64,000 nucleotides of DNA from Hofstenia miamia (lineage: Eukaryota > Xenacoelomorpha > Acoela > Hofsteniidae). Below are positions 43,211 to 56,300 of the stretch, piece after piece; position 1 is the first letter of the stretch; each line of letters opens with the position of its first letter. Where the stretch lies: the NCBI GenBank assembly GCA_900660155.1, contig CABFPE010000116.1:537527-601526 (forward strand), given 5' to 3'. A program made the translations under genes and the position numbers. Under the pieces are notes generated by a model. It made no database searches. It was not told the origin of the DNA and worked only from the letters and a program-made list of their open reading frames with translations.

Positions 43211-43810
43211 TCAGAGAAAAATTCGCACCAATTGATTGTGTATGGAACGCCCAAACTTTTCAAGACTTGCCTTGTTGATTTTCTGCTTATAGTAAGTAGT
43301 AGGGGTTGGGCTGCTGATTCGTAATGGTGGTAAGTAAATGGATGAGTGGTGGCATCCACCGAGACCTGGAAGCGGAATCGCTTTTTGGAAGAGTTTAGGA
43401 TGTGACGTAAATATCTTATCAATCGTTTTGCCGTGATGAGTGTGCAATGAGACCAGCTGTGTAAATTGGTACTCTCGATTTAACAATTTTGTCTTCAGAT
43501 CATTGAAATCCCCTTCTACGATAAAAACATGATTCGGGTATTTGCGTATGAGCTCGTTCAGCGTTTGCCTCAAATATTTGATCAGACAATCGTTTTCGGT
43601 AATCGACCAAAAAGGGTGGTAGGCTACGCCAATGACGTAGCCACTAGTATTACGTGGTGTGCGGTTTTGTGATACGATAACCAATAATACTTCTAAATCT
43701 AAAAAATTTGTAACAGGGCAAACGGAGTGATAAATGCTGAACGATAGACCTTGTGTTATATACATTAGCACATCGCCTCCGCCATTTTTGTAAACTGATA
43801 GTCCTGTCAC
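43211..43810 (-). pseudogene. Endonuclease fragment of LINE copy D
   Basis: A 199-codon frame starting near VYKNGGGDVLMYI, with EVLLVIVSQNRT, HVFIVEGDFNDLKTKLLN and TIDKIFTSHPKLFQKAIPLP. The (G)DFN motif is present. The terminal catalytic SDH appears as CHHSS, so the active site is probably lost. Confidence 0.8.
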
Positions 43811-44249
43811 GGCGTTTAATATTATAACCGGATAAATGAATTGCTTACTAACGACGATAGATGAGATTCGACAATTAAGACGGTATCAGGGTTATTGGAA
43901 TAAACTAAGGAGTAAAGTTCATCCATTTTATGAGGGATAGATTGAGCATTGCTTAGGAAGATGCCAGGAATCAGAGGTGAATCAGTAAATAGTCATTGTG
44001 TATTTATCTCTTTGTTATCCTTGGAAAGTGTCAAATTCTTTATCTTGAGACGTGATTTTTCAATACCGGGATGTACCAGTTCACATCGTTTCTTTAAGTA
44101 AATCTTGTTCTTTCAGTCTGCATGCTGGACTCAGTTCCAGTTTCTGAGTTTGTACGCATTAGCCAGGAGTAGTAGTCCCCTCCACGTAACCTACATCGAC
44201 TATAATAGAGCGAATGACGTTGGGGTTGAATTTTCCTAGGTGGAATAAA

Positions 44250-44831
44250 TTATGAAAATTGTCTCTGAAACCCAGAAATGACAAAACATCCGTCACTATT
44301 TTGCTGACGTGAAACAGAATTGTTTAGGTTTGACGTATCAGTACTTTCGAGAATGCCTATCAGCTTGACTCTTGTCAAAAACGATTTATCACTAACATCT
44401 GTTAAATGTGTGGCCGGCGCTGAAATGGTGGCCAACGCTTCTCTCGGGCCTATGGCAGAGTCTTCATCGCTTGGAGCAGATCGTGGTTTGCTGACAACGT
44501 ATCAGTCAACTTTGATGTGTTTTCTTCTATTTTCGTTACTACATCGATGAAATTCGATGTAACGTCTTCGTGCAATTTATTAGTAATTTTTTCTTTGCTT
44601 CCATTATCGACACAGGTCGAGCATAGTAGTAAAATGTTTATCATATAGTTTGATTGCTTCCACAAACGACGAGGAAAAACTGGTACAATTCTTTGACACA
44701 TGTAGTACCATGTTGCAACTTACACATGTAAATTTCGTAGAATCATTTCTTATTTCGCCATTGCATGTAGAGCAAATCGATTGCTGTTTGCTTGTGATGT
44801 TAGACATCCAGAAAGAACTCAGTAAACACAA
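44250..44831 (-). pseudogene. ORF1 remnants of LINE copy D (zinc finger, coiled coil)
   Basis: Three overlapping frames: CSTCNGEIRNDSTKFTCVSC with NMVLHVSKNC (PHD-like cysteine spacing), KLHEDVTSNFIDVVTKIEEN (helical), and FLTRVKLIGILESTD (start of an RRM-like domain). The order is the same as in ORF1 of copy C, but in broken frames. Confidence 0.7.
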
Positions 44832-44845
44832 CCGTTCACTATGAA

Positions 44846-46599
44846 ATCAATTTATTATAAAACACTTTTTAAAAAAACATTGTTTTTTGTTTTTTTTCAG
44901 CAATAACTCAACAATTATAATAAAATATATTATTCCAGGATAATCTTTTAACTTTGAACGTTTTTTCGTGATCCCGTTGTTGTGAAAAGATTTCCATAAA
45001 AGTACTGGATCAGTAATGCAGTAGAACTTTTCATCTTACAAAATTGGGTGTGGAAAAACAAAAAAATTATCAATAAGAGGGGAAGTTCCAAATAATTTTA
45101 TATACACTTCCTATTAACAGCATTGTTATCGGAAATGCAACCAATAACTACTCCTCCACATGAATGAACAACATTAATCACATTCGCGATAGCTTAATGT
45201 AAAAATTGGGCTTCAAGTTCAAACATAGGCAGAAGGCCTAATACAAATTGTCGACCAATAAGTGGCTTCGCCATAATTGCTAAAACTGTTCTAGCAAGCA
45301 ACAGAAGTTTATCCATTTACATGACCATTAATATATTGCTATGATGATTTTATAAAATACTAAAAATATATTGTAAGTTCCAAGAAACAGCAGATCACCA
45401 ATTTTGACTGCAATATGTTCAGAAAATACAGCACATTTTAAGTTATTGAAAATGACGACAGACCATTGAAATACAGGTAGTTTTTCCTTGAATACGATTT
45501 TGTAGATGCCATTTTTTCAGTTCATCTTAAATTTATGCTTAAGTTCAAACCCCGGACTAGTACGTTTCATATGCTTCTTTCCAATGTTTTTCAGATAACA
45601 GCGTTTATTGTGGAATTTTTGGAAGCCAGAGATCCTTCTCTTGAGCATCTTTTGTATCTGGTTTACTAGAATAATTTGAGCGGCATTTGTATATATTGAA
45701 CGTCTTCATAGACAAGGCAAGCGAGCATAAAGAAAGTAATTCACTAAAACACAATTTCTTCCGTTAATTGATTCGTTCTGATATCACCTTTCTTCTGCTA
45801 ACTTTAATTCTGTTCTAATCTTATAATGTGAACTTAGTAATCTTTGAATTTGAACTTGCAAAGTTAACTTATAATTGTTTTCTGAATCAAAATATTGGAA
45901 AGGACGAAAAAACATGGCTTAAACTGTTTTTTTAAAAAACTATTGAATATAACAACACTGGTATACAATACTCTTGACGACAATAAATTCAATATTTTCA
46001 ACAGTTGCTAAAATCCATGTCTGTCACTAAAATGATATTTCAATATTATAAATTTGCTTTAGTTCTTCAGTAATTTTTTTCAAACAGATGTCCTTTTTAG
46101 CTAAAAAGTTAGATGTATTATTGCCATATTTAAGGCTCAAAATGCTGATTTTTAAGAATCATGCTTCTAAAAATTGTTTATATAGTTCTTAAGAAAATTT
46201 AAAAAAATTACTCCACTTTTTAAAGCCAAACAAAAATTCGAGTTACCACAATTTTAAGGTAGAAAAATATTTTATGGTCATTATGGAGGGCAAACCTGAA
46301 AACATGGCCGTAATATTAATCCACAAATTTATTTTTTCATATACATAATTTACTTAAAAATTCAAGGAAATTGTTAGCTTATCTTTAGCGTCATATTGTA
46401 CCGATATCATATTAGGAAGGGGTGTAAATTTAAATCTCTTCTCTACCCTCCTAAAATTTGGAGAACTACCAACAAGTGTTTTCAAATGTGAAATGTGTGA
46501 TATCCGACATGGCAAGCCCCCTCTAGATCAGAGTTGTAGTCTGGTCGTGATTTCAGGCCTGAGCAGTTTAGGCCACAACCCAAGCCCGGCGCAGGCCCG
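44846..46599. other. Intergenic sequence; nothing recognised
   Basis: About 1.75 kb of AT-rich sequence. No gene, RNA gene or element boundary could be supported. Confidence 0.5.
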
Positions 46600-47164
46600 T
46601 CAATCGAAAACCATTATAAGATTTTTGAACGTAAAGAAATTAAACATATACAAAATAATAAAAAGGAAAATATTTTTGCATCCACTGCAATTTTTAACAA
46701 TGCATTTCAATAACGTTTTTAAAAGCCTCTGGGTTAAGATTATAAATCCTAATAATAAGAAGCGTAAGCAATTAATAAACATTTTGTGCTGCCCGAACAT
46801 ATCATTCACAAATAGTTTTTTCCAGCAACTTGAAAACCAAATTTTAACCGCTTTAAGCAAAAAGGATAACATCATATTAATGGGGGATTTGAATATGAAT
46901 TTTCTAAATATATTTGAGAAACAAAAATTATTAAAATTTATTTCAAAATTTAGCATTTCTTTAATTAATCAAACTATTCCATCTAGGGTTAGTATTAACA
47001 GTGAAACACTTATTAACTATTTCTTGGTATCTTATGAATATATATGCTCAGAATTTCCTTTTTCCGATAATTGTCTTATAATTTCAAATTTAAAAGCTGA
47101 TATTACGTCTTTTATACCCAATAATAAATGGGTAAAAATTAGAAAAAGTAAAAGAGAAAATTGA
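46493..47164 (+). pseudogene. LINE copy E endonuclease fragment
   Basis: A 223-codon frame; the first 40 or so codons are probably not part of the element. From about codon 70 it reads WVKIINPNNKKRKQLINILC, NIILMGDLNMNFLN, SLINQTIPSRVSINSETLIN and FPFSDNCLIISNL. This is the second half of an AP-type endonuclease: GDLN motif, S/T-rich loop, then SDN where SDH is usual. Confidence 0.7.
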
Positions 47165-47970
47165 ACTCCTTAAATGTTGCTTGAAAAATGAAAGCTGGAA
47201 TTTCGTATTTTCCTCTACTACACCTAATCACAGGCTTGAAATTTCATAAAAGTTTCGACATTTTACTTAGATGTCTGCTGTCCTGAAAAGAAGATTCTCA
47301 AATCTGAAAATCCTTCTGTTTCATTTAGTACACCAAAAAATAAACCTTGGATAAACTCTATATGCATTGACGTATTAGAAGAAAAAGAGAATGTTGGCAA
47401 ACTTATTTAGCATCCAAAACTGACAAAAATCATTCTGCTTATAAGAAAGCTCGTAACATCGAGATAAATGCATGTAATCGGTTTGCTAGATTAGAATACA
47501 AGAATCTAAGTTCTCAAAAAATGAAATTGGAATTTACAAACTTCTAAATAAAAAATCTACTGAAAGCGATAAGTTAGAAATGGTAAAGTTCAATGGGGTG
47601 ACTATTACAAGTCAGAGAAATTTGCAATGTATAATGAGGTTTTTCAAAATCTAGGAAAGTATGAAGAGAAAAAGTTTCCCTAAAATCTAAATTTCCAAAA
47701 GCACAAATTTCAACTGATTTCACATTCAGATCTGTTACAAGTTGTGAAATTATAAGATGTATTAAGAGTTTAAAAATAAATCCAGCGGACCTTCAAACTT
47801 ATCAAATTGGTTTCTAAAAGATGTTTATGCATTTGTTTTGGAGCCTTTTTGCTACATTATAAATACTTGCATAAAACAATCCTGTTTTCCCTGAAAACTT
47901 AAAAATGGCAAATATAACTCCTGTTAATAAATAAAGGTAATCCTGAAAACTGTTTAAATTATAGACCAGT
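46600..47970 (+). mobile_element. LINE (copy E), 5' half: endonuclease to start of RT
   Basis: The endonuclease part reads SFFQQLENQILTALSKKDNI and ILMGDLNMNFLN. It is followed by a linker in broken frames (NKPWINSI; KLLNKKSTESDKLEMVKFNG) and the RT entry: SSGPSNLSNWFLKDVYAF, then NPENCLNYRPV at about 47,940-47,970. The similarity stops abruptly where the unclassified repeat begins. Strongly AT-rich codons, inactive. Confidence 0.75.
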
Positions 47971-48005
47971 AGTATAAGTCTGGGCGTATGACGTGCATAT
48001 TTTTT

Positions 48006-49318
48006 ACCTTTGACCCTGGCGGCATGTCTGTCATGGCTATGATGTAATTGTGCACTTTAGCCGTCTGTATCTCTAACGTCATTGGAATATATTCTCTTTT
48101 GTTATAATATTTGTTGGTAAACACATTTGTTTGCAGTCAGTTGTTTAAAATGTAACCAATTTTTTTATTCATATACGTTTTTGGAATTACATAATAAGTA
48201 TTTTCAAACAAATAATTTTTTAATATTGAGGGTAATAAATACGTTTCACAGACAACACATGTCAAATGCAAAAATAAACACATTTGTTTGCAGTCTATTG
48301 TATAAAATGTAACCAATTTTTATATACATATTACATAAATAATTGGACGTGGAAATTGTCGGGGGAGTTGTAGTGACGTCATGGTGTGTTGACTGATTAA
48401 ACAACTCAATCTATATATTCACACAAATCGTCAGATAAAATCATTATTTTTCTTCTACACAAACTTGTCCTTCTTATTCTTCTTGGCAAATGTCTGTTGA
48501 AACACTAACATCCGGTTCAATTGGCAATATATTTGATGATCTATGCACAACGCCACCACCATTTTATGGTTATAACCCACTAACACAAGAGATGATGACC
48601 CCTCCTCCTGCACCTGCAAAAGAAAAACGAAAGACTCAACACAAGCAAAGACGTCCTGCAATTAATAATGCAATTGTCTTCCCAATCTAGACACTATTGA
48701 AGACGCCAATGTTTTACAATGTTTAAATGATGTCAATTCCTAGCCATCACAATGTATTTTTTCAAACGCAAGTCCTGCTAGTGAACTTTGGCTAACAATC
48801 GAAGACGCTGTTCAGTTGAACACATGATATGGCGTTGCAGTAAAGATTAGACTCAATAATGGTGTTTACTATTGTCTGCCTAAAAGCTACGTCAGTGCAT
48901 TGAGTGAAAATACAAGGTTTTGATCAATAAAAAACTTTTCTGCAACAATGACATGGGGATTGGGAACAGTGCTATTGCAAAATGTATTGTATTACAGTTT
49001 AGTAAATAGAAAATGTAGTTTTGCTTTCACTTTTTTTCTACATGTACTAGTTTTAATATATTTGATAAATTATTTCATTTTACAAACATTAGTTTTAATC
49101 TTTGTAAATAGGTAAAAATCTATAGTATTCTCTAAACTGATAAATGTCAATGTTTTACCTAGCTATTAATTTAACATGCAATTCACATTTAATTTTAGCA
49201 AGAGAAGGAGATGAGTGAAAATAATATAATCGCTGGTTTTAAAAATTAATAATATGTCCTTCTAATTATTATAAAATGAGAGAATGTAGAAATGATTTGT
49301 ATGTGTTTCATTAATGGT
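48006..49318 (+). repeat. Unclassified ORF-bearing repeat, copy 2
   Basis: Collinear with 23,338-25,193 but without the extra tail unit and without gaps. It carries the CRE palindrome (48,374-48,381), a TAACGTCA variant (48,074), two ~50-bp blocks (48,131 and 48,287), a broken ORF and the same 3' region ending TTTCATTAATGGT. It is inserted where LINE copy E breaks off. Confidence 0.75.
48490..48690 (+). pseudogene. Unclassified repeat ORF, copy 2 (truncated)
   Basis: Reads [40 protein letters not shown] and KEKRKTQHKQRRPAINNAIV, then closes with TAG near 48,690. It aligns codon by codon with copy 1. Many differences are silent, although changes that alter the residue are at least as many. 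The AT-hook core RGRP of copy 1 is QRRP here. Confidence 0.7.
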
Positions 49319-49339
49319 GTGATTTGTTTTCACCTTTTC

Positions 49340-52300
49340 TGAAATTACTATAAATAGATATGAAACCTTGTAAGCAATTGATAAAGAATTTTATTCAGAA
49401 TTCTTAATTTGTTCTGTTAATATGGTTTGATTATTTATTATGATGTCAAGCTAAATGAGTTAAGATAGGTGTTTCTTCTCAGAACACAAGGAATTCTTTT
49501 TTTATTAAAAGAAACATTCAGTGGAACAATCTGCACACTGCAACAAGATCTATAAGTAAGAGTGGAAGTTAAGCAACAGGACAACTACATGAAAAACAAA
49601 CTAGTCAACAAAGAGAGTTGCCTAAACCCAAGCAAGTGCACTCTGACAAGATCCCAGAATCATGATCAAGAAGGAGTACCACTATGAACCAAAGAAAAAT
49701 ATGACAAAAGGAAAAAAAGGCAGTGCAAAGAAGCAGCATCCAGGGTAGTAACCCCTAGAGCAACACGATAATCACCATAATCCGGTGAAAATTCATCCCC
49801 CGACATGGAACTACAGTCCCTACACTCACCCCCAGAGATGAACCCAACAGCAATACTGCCTGTTAGAGGATGTTACATGATAGCACCAACAATACTAAAG
49901 CTGTGCCAACCGCTTTCATTAAGGTCAAACCATCATTTTCAGAAAATTTACAGAAACCAATCAACCTAAACAAAATACATTGTCATTGTAGTGGTCAACA
50001 TGGTCACATAAAAACCAATTGCAAGGCCACCATACACATTATTGCAAATAATGAGTGCTGTTACACAGACAATAGTCATATCTACAAATCTGACTCAGAA
50101 TCCTAGGAGGATTTAAATTATTAAGAGCATGCCTCCCAGCTGAGCAAGAACAATACTAGTAACCAACTTAGATAAAAATATAATACCTTTTGCTATTAAC
50201 AGCATAATCATGCAAGCCACCATTGACACAAGAGCCTCTGAATCCATCATTGCTGACACCTGCACAAAAGAAATCAGCATAAACCATAATATGATATTAC
50301 ATCTCACTACCACCATCTAATCAATGCCTTAGGTGACTACCTTGATAAAATGGGGTTAATAAAAAATCTAAAATTTACCATTTCAAATAATATATTTACT
50401 CATGACGTTTTCATAGTTGATACAACCAACCATGCATTACCTTACAAGGTAATACTCAGCAAAGACTTCCTTGAAAAATACCAATGTATTATCAACTTCA
50501 TAAATAAAATGTTATCAATTGATCCAAATAACAAAGGTATTACCACTCACCTTTAAATAATCAATTTGGGAACTATAACTCTGCAACCAATAGAAACAAC
50601 AACAATTGAACCCTTTAGCTGGCATTTAATCACACTCACCACAAATGAACTAATGTCAACCAATATTGTCATCAACAGCCAGCATGGCTTCAATGCTAAG
50701 AAAGTCATTATCTTAGCATCCATACTTCAGTGTAAAAATAACACTATCACAACAGCCATTTTAAGTAAAAGCAATAAGCTAATAAAAATTACGCCTGATA
50801 ATATAATAATATCCACAACTTCATTAATAACAGTAGTACATAAAAAAGCCAAACCTGTGCTTTCACTAGACATCTTAGACAATTCATCAACAAATCAACC
50901 TATCCTAGAAATAACAACAACCTCGCACTGTCATTTAACCAACACTAAGATTGACTCACTCAATGCCATTCTACAGACACATCAGTCTGTATTAAATTTT
51001 AACATGATTAGTGTAGGAAAGACTATTGGTGAAAGACACTGTATTAATACCATAAACAACTTTCCCATTCACCAACCAGTTCATCCAGTGTCAGAGCACT
51101 TAAAACAGGAATATTCTAAGATAATTACTGAATTACTCAATAATGGAATTATCCAACCACCTAAAAGCCCATATGCCTCACCTACTGTCTTCATAAAACA
51201 AAAAGACAAATATCACTTATGCATTGACTTCAGGAAGTTGAATAAAATCGCAAAAATTTTATTCAAATTTTATACACATCCTGTCAGAATTCTTTGGTCA
51301 CAACACTGGACCTCTGCAATGCATACTGGCAGGTGCCAATGTGTAAAACTGACATCATAAAAACAGCCTTCATAACACCATATGGCCTGTTTGAAACACT
51401 TTACATGATACCACAAGACCAACAGAGGACAAAGTCCCCTTTCCTTTTATTTCACAGTCAGCATACAACAGCCTGCCAGATATCAACGCTGATTGACAAG
51501 GACACCTGCAGCTACTGGTCTGCTTAAAGGAAGAAATTACTGAACAATAGATAATTAACCATCAAACCACCAGTATACAATTAAAACAAATCATTGATAA
51601 ACTTAATAATCCACAAATAAGTACTACAACACATATAACTGGAAATTAGCACCAAATGTTTTCCTCTTTGTTGCTGACAAACATCAGAACCATATCACAC
51701 TGCCTGAAAATTATAAGAATGATATAGCCAGAAAACTTCATGAACAAGGCCACATTGGTATTATGCAAACAGAGCATACTCTCAATACCCAGTTCATATG
51801 CATAGGCATTAGATCCATCATCTCTGATGGTATTGATAAATGCACAACATGCATTCTCACAAACACAGCCCACTTCCCACAAAAGCATGCTGCACTTAAA
51901 AAAACTAACTTCATCTGGACCAAATGATGTTGTCCATATTGACATAGAACACTTATCTAAGGCCAACAAGGGATACTAACATGTCCTAGTGATAGTAGAC
52001 AACTTCACTAAATATGCACAAATGATCCCCATTACCAATCACACTGCACTTACAGTTGCCACAGCTATACTCTACAGATGCATCCTTCACTTTTCCCCAA
52101 TGACCACACTTACTACAGACTGCAGCACACAGTTCAAAGTATCCTTAACTTAAGAAATGCTTAAACAGCTTGAAATAGTACATAAACATGCTGTCTCATA
52201 TCACCAACAAAGCAACAGTGTTGTTGAATGTTTAAATAAAACACTCATTAAGCTTATCCAAAGCACAACATCAAGTATTAGTGGTAAATAAATGGCACTA

Positions 52301-52990
52301 CATATTACCACACATTGAGTATTTTTACAACACATCACTCCATTCAAAAACTTACCTCACACCATTTAAAGCTACATATAGCCATGAAGCTCCAACATTG
52401 TTTACCATGATGTATAACTGCTACCAACCTGTTGCCAACAATGACTACATCAAGAATCTCACCTCAAATGTTCAAGAAATTCATAAAACCATCTGCACAT
52501 TCAATAAGAAAAGCTCTGTATGCCAAAGCCACGATTACAACAAAACATTGCATGGATAGCCACACCAACTAGGTGACAAGGTCTACTCATTTACAGTAGT
52601 GCAAACATCCAACAGTAAACAAACTCACAAACTAGCTACAATCTGGTCAAGGCCACATACTATTACAAAAGTATTATCATGCAAAAATTATTTCTTAGAT
52701 AACTGAACAACTTGTAATTTCCAATCACTACAAAAAACAATAAAGGACATTGAACAGACAAAAATCAACAACAAACAGAAATTTTAGGTTGTCATAAATG
52801 ATAATGACATATACACCAAAATGCCTGAGCTAGATGGCGTCTGTGAGGACTTGTTTGATGAGCCTCTGCAACACACCAACATTCCAACTTCACCAAGATG
52901 AATTTTACCTAAATGTAAGGCATGCCCAAATGTTATAGCAAATCCCACCAATCAGGATTTTAACCTTACATACTTATTTAGTTCTGATCT
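49340..52990 (+). mobile_element. Ty3/gypsy-like LTR-retrotransposon fossil A
   Basis: Old and broken in many places. Parts in order: an LTR/leader-like stretch with ACTATAAATAGA (49,347), a gag end with a zinc knuckle (CHCSGQHGHIKTNC, about 49,980), a protease/RT approach, RT (YHLCIDFRKLNKI and TLDLCNAYWQVPM, about 51.2-51.3 kb) and integrase (HEQGHIGIMQTEHTL, about 51.75 kb, with a C-terminal part near 52.3-52.7 kb). Family from RT and integrase motifs. Boundaries approximate. Confidence 0.75.
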
Positions 52991-53349
52991 CAATGAAGAG
53001 AACAACACTTCACCAATCTGGCAGTGATACTGAAAATCCTCACCCTTCCAGTCACCAGCATCAAGTTAAAAAACCACATTAAATTAGGTGTCCACCCTTG
53101 CATCCTCCACACAAGTTGGATGCTGGAGGACACAACTCACCAGGTTTGGAAGCAATAGCCCAAACACACATGACAAACATACCTGTTGGTGTAGAGAACC
53201 TGTCTTCCTACCTTGGGTACAAATATGGGAGCAAAGGCATTTTGAGCAGCCACTCAACCTCACCAAGTTCCTGTCACTGGTACAACTCTGGCAGACAATT
53301 CACTGAGGGGTCCAAAATGGGCATTGATCATTCTCTTAAATGTACTTGA
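52991..53349. other. Junction between the two LTR fossils
   Basis: About 360 bp of somewhat GC-richer sequence with overlapping short open frames on both strands. I see no recognisable protein; probably spacer or degraded element sequence. Confidence 0.4.
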
Positions 53350-56300
53350 ACAATGGATCCTACTATACATGAAGAAAGTATCTTACAAACTATTGTGAAT
53401 TATGTATAGATTTCCCAAAGCTGAATGAGGTGACAAAGAAGGATTCATACCCCCTTCCACATATAGAGTATATGCTATATGAGGCAAGCAAATACAAATA
53501 TTTGAATCAATAGATTTATGCAAGGCATACTGGCAGGTGAGGATTGAAGAGGATGATATAGAAAAACAGCATTCATAACACTGTGCAGATTATATGAATG
53601 GATATATATGGCTTTTGGATTCTGGGAAGAGTGATCAAGAAAGGCAGGATATGCATGAAAGAGAATGCAAGGGATATGATCCAGAAGATAGAAAAGCTGA
53701 ACAACAAAAAGGACATACAGAGGATAATGGGATTTTTCAATTACTATGGAACATTTATCCAGAAAGATGACCAGACTCATGAGGAAATCAGTACCATTTG
53801 TATGGACTTGGCAGGAACAAGAGGAGCTCAACAATATTAAAGAAGAATTAGTGAAATTACCATCACTAAATATGCCAGACTACAAGGGGAAATTTATTTT
53901 GGATTATCATGCAAGCAAAGTTGCTATCAGAGTAAAGTTAGGACAGCTAAAAAACAGAAAAAAGATTCCAGTGCAATTTTTCAGCCATAAACTGAAAGCA
54001 AGCAAAGAGAACTATGGGTCAACAAAGCTGGAAATGTTGGCACTCATTGAGAGCATCAGAAAATTCAGACAATTTCTAATTGGTCAAGAATTCAGAGTAT
54101 GCACAGATGATAGTGGATTAGCCTGACTAAAAAAAATTTCTGGAGACAAGTCAGGGATAGTATTGGGATGGATCAAATACTTAAAGGAATTTACTTTCAC
54201 AAATGAACACTGCAAAGGTGCACTACACAACAAAGCAGATTTTTGGACATCATTACCTGAATATCAATGGGCCATGGCAAAAGTGGATGAAGAAAAGAAA
54301 CAGTTCCAATTTTTACCACATACAGAATACAAAGGATTACCTGAGATAAACATGGGCAAAAAGGGGCAAGCAGTTTTACAAATAATGATGAAGGAAGAGA
54401 TATCTGAACAAGAAATAGTAGAGAAACAGTGAGATGAGGTAATACTCAATGAGATCATCAAGAAGATGAGAGAACTGCAAACAATACTATCAAAACTGAC
54501 AGCAAGCTACTACCAACCCTACAAATGAAAGCTTAATAAAAATGGGCTGCTATACATCAAGGCACAAAATAATAGAATTGTGATCCCAATGAAAAACACA
54601 AAAGTGGAAATAATATCCAAAATAGTAATGAGGAAATGGATCTTAAAATTTGGCCCAATGGAGATGATAATAACCAACAAAGGACCACAATTTGAGAATG
54701 GACTTTTCCAGGAGATGGTGAAACTACTAGAGATAGTTAGCAAGCAAACAACAGCATACTATCTGCAGGTGAATGGAGCCATAGAGAGATTAAATCAAAC
54801 ATTAATCAAACTGATAAGAGTGGCAACATTGAGAATAGGCAGAAGCAAATAGAGAAAAGTGATCAAAATGGTGGAGCATTTTTATAACAATGTACTTCAA
54901 AGCAATGTTTGGCAGGGAAGCCACCACACCCATGTCAATGCAATATTTCAACTACAGTGATACGATGGGCAATAAATATGTGAATAGCTTAAAAGCCAAA
55001 TTACAGCAATACACAAGACAATGTGTCACAATATAAAGAAGTCAGCTGTCAGACAACAATGCAATTATAGTAGAAAAATTTATGGTCATGCACACAAAGT
55101 AGGGGATAAGGTATATGCATTCACACTGATAAAACTCACTGACACAAAGCAAGTCTGGAAACTGAAAACAGTTTGGTCTTGGCCTTACACAATTACACAG
55201 ACACTACCAAATAATGAGTATATGTTAGATAATGACAGGCTAATACATTTTCAAAATTTGAAGAGAGCAATGGCAGATATCAAAGAAATGAAGATAGATG
55301 AGAATGCTGAATTTAAAATAAGCCAAGTTAATGGCAATGATATAGTATCTAATTTGAATGATTTAGATAGCCTACCTGAGGAGAATTTTGATGAAGAATT
55401 CCCAGCAGATATCAGAGATGAAAATTTAGGTGCAAGAGTACTGCCTCAAAAGGTAGCAAGAGATAAATATATTTGTGACCCTGAAATATGGGATTTAAAC
55501 TTACTAACTGAATTTAGGCAAATAGAGGAAAATGATGGACCAACTATTGAGGAAGAGAGTGTGATGCAATCAGAGACCAGAGGAACTCTCAACAACAAAC
55601 AGGAGAAGGAGAGTGAGAAGAAGTTCTTAAACTGGATGTTGATTTGAGGGTGTAAGGGATGAGAACAAAGAACTGACTAATAGATGGCATAGAGTGAGAA
55701 GGCATCCAAGTAGTCCCCAATGCCAATTCAAGGGCAGGGTGACCAACAGACATCAAGCATCTCCTACCAGGGATTGCAACACTGATTCCTGAGTATGTAG
55801 AAAACTGGTGAAAAGCAGCACAACCTTCCTTCCAGAAGTCCACAATGCTGATTCAAGGTTAGTGTGACAGACAGAGTTCCAGGAGTGTAAGTGGGGGAAG
55901 AAACATAGTGATACAAAAGTGATTCAAGCCTTATGTTATGACTACAGAACCCACAACTGGCCAAGTGTTGACAGAGTCAACTGCAAACCTATTCAAGGGT
56001 GAATCAGTAGAGACCATCAGCACAGGTTCAGAGCCCATGGACTATGAACCAATCACCAGTAGGATGCATTATGGATGACCCAGCTACACACCTCCTCAGA
56101 AACCATCTCAGAGCAAACAATATGATCAAAAGAAAGAGAAAAACAAATGTCTAAAATTGATGGGAAACACTACATCCTTATATTATGGGAACTATGAAAA
56201 TGAGAGATCATGCATTCAAAAAACTATCACCAGAGATAAAAGCTCATATATGGAAAACAGTAAAAATAGAAGGCAGAAATCTACTTGATGCTAACAACAG

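Larger units (their letters stand above)
41917..44831 (-). mobile_element. CR1/L2-like LINE (copy D), decayed, minus strand
   Basis: From 5' to 3': a zinc-finger ORF1 (44,831-44,604), coiled-coil and RRM-like pieces (44,701-44,250), an endonuclease (43,810-43,211), RT pieces (about 42,990-42,282) and a C-terminal tail (42,228-42,019). The 3' end runs ATAATAAATA into a (TC)n tail (41,917-41,932). Frames change several times, so it is an old, inactive copy, clearly more worn than copy C. It lies convergent to SELENOT. Confidence 0.85.
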
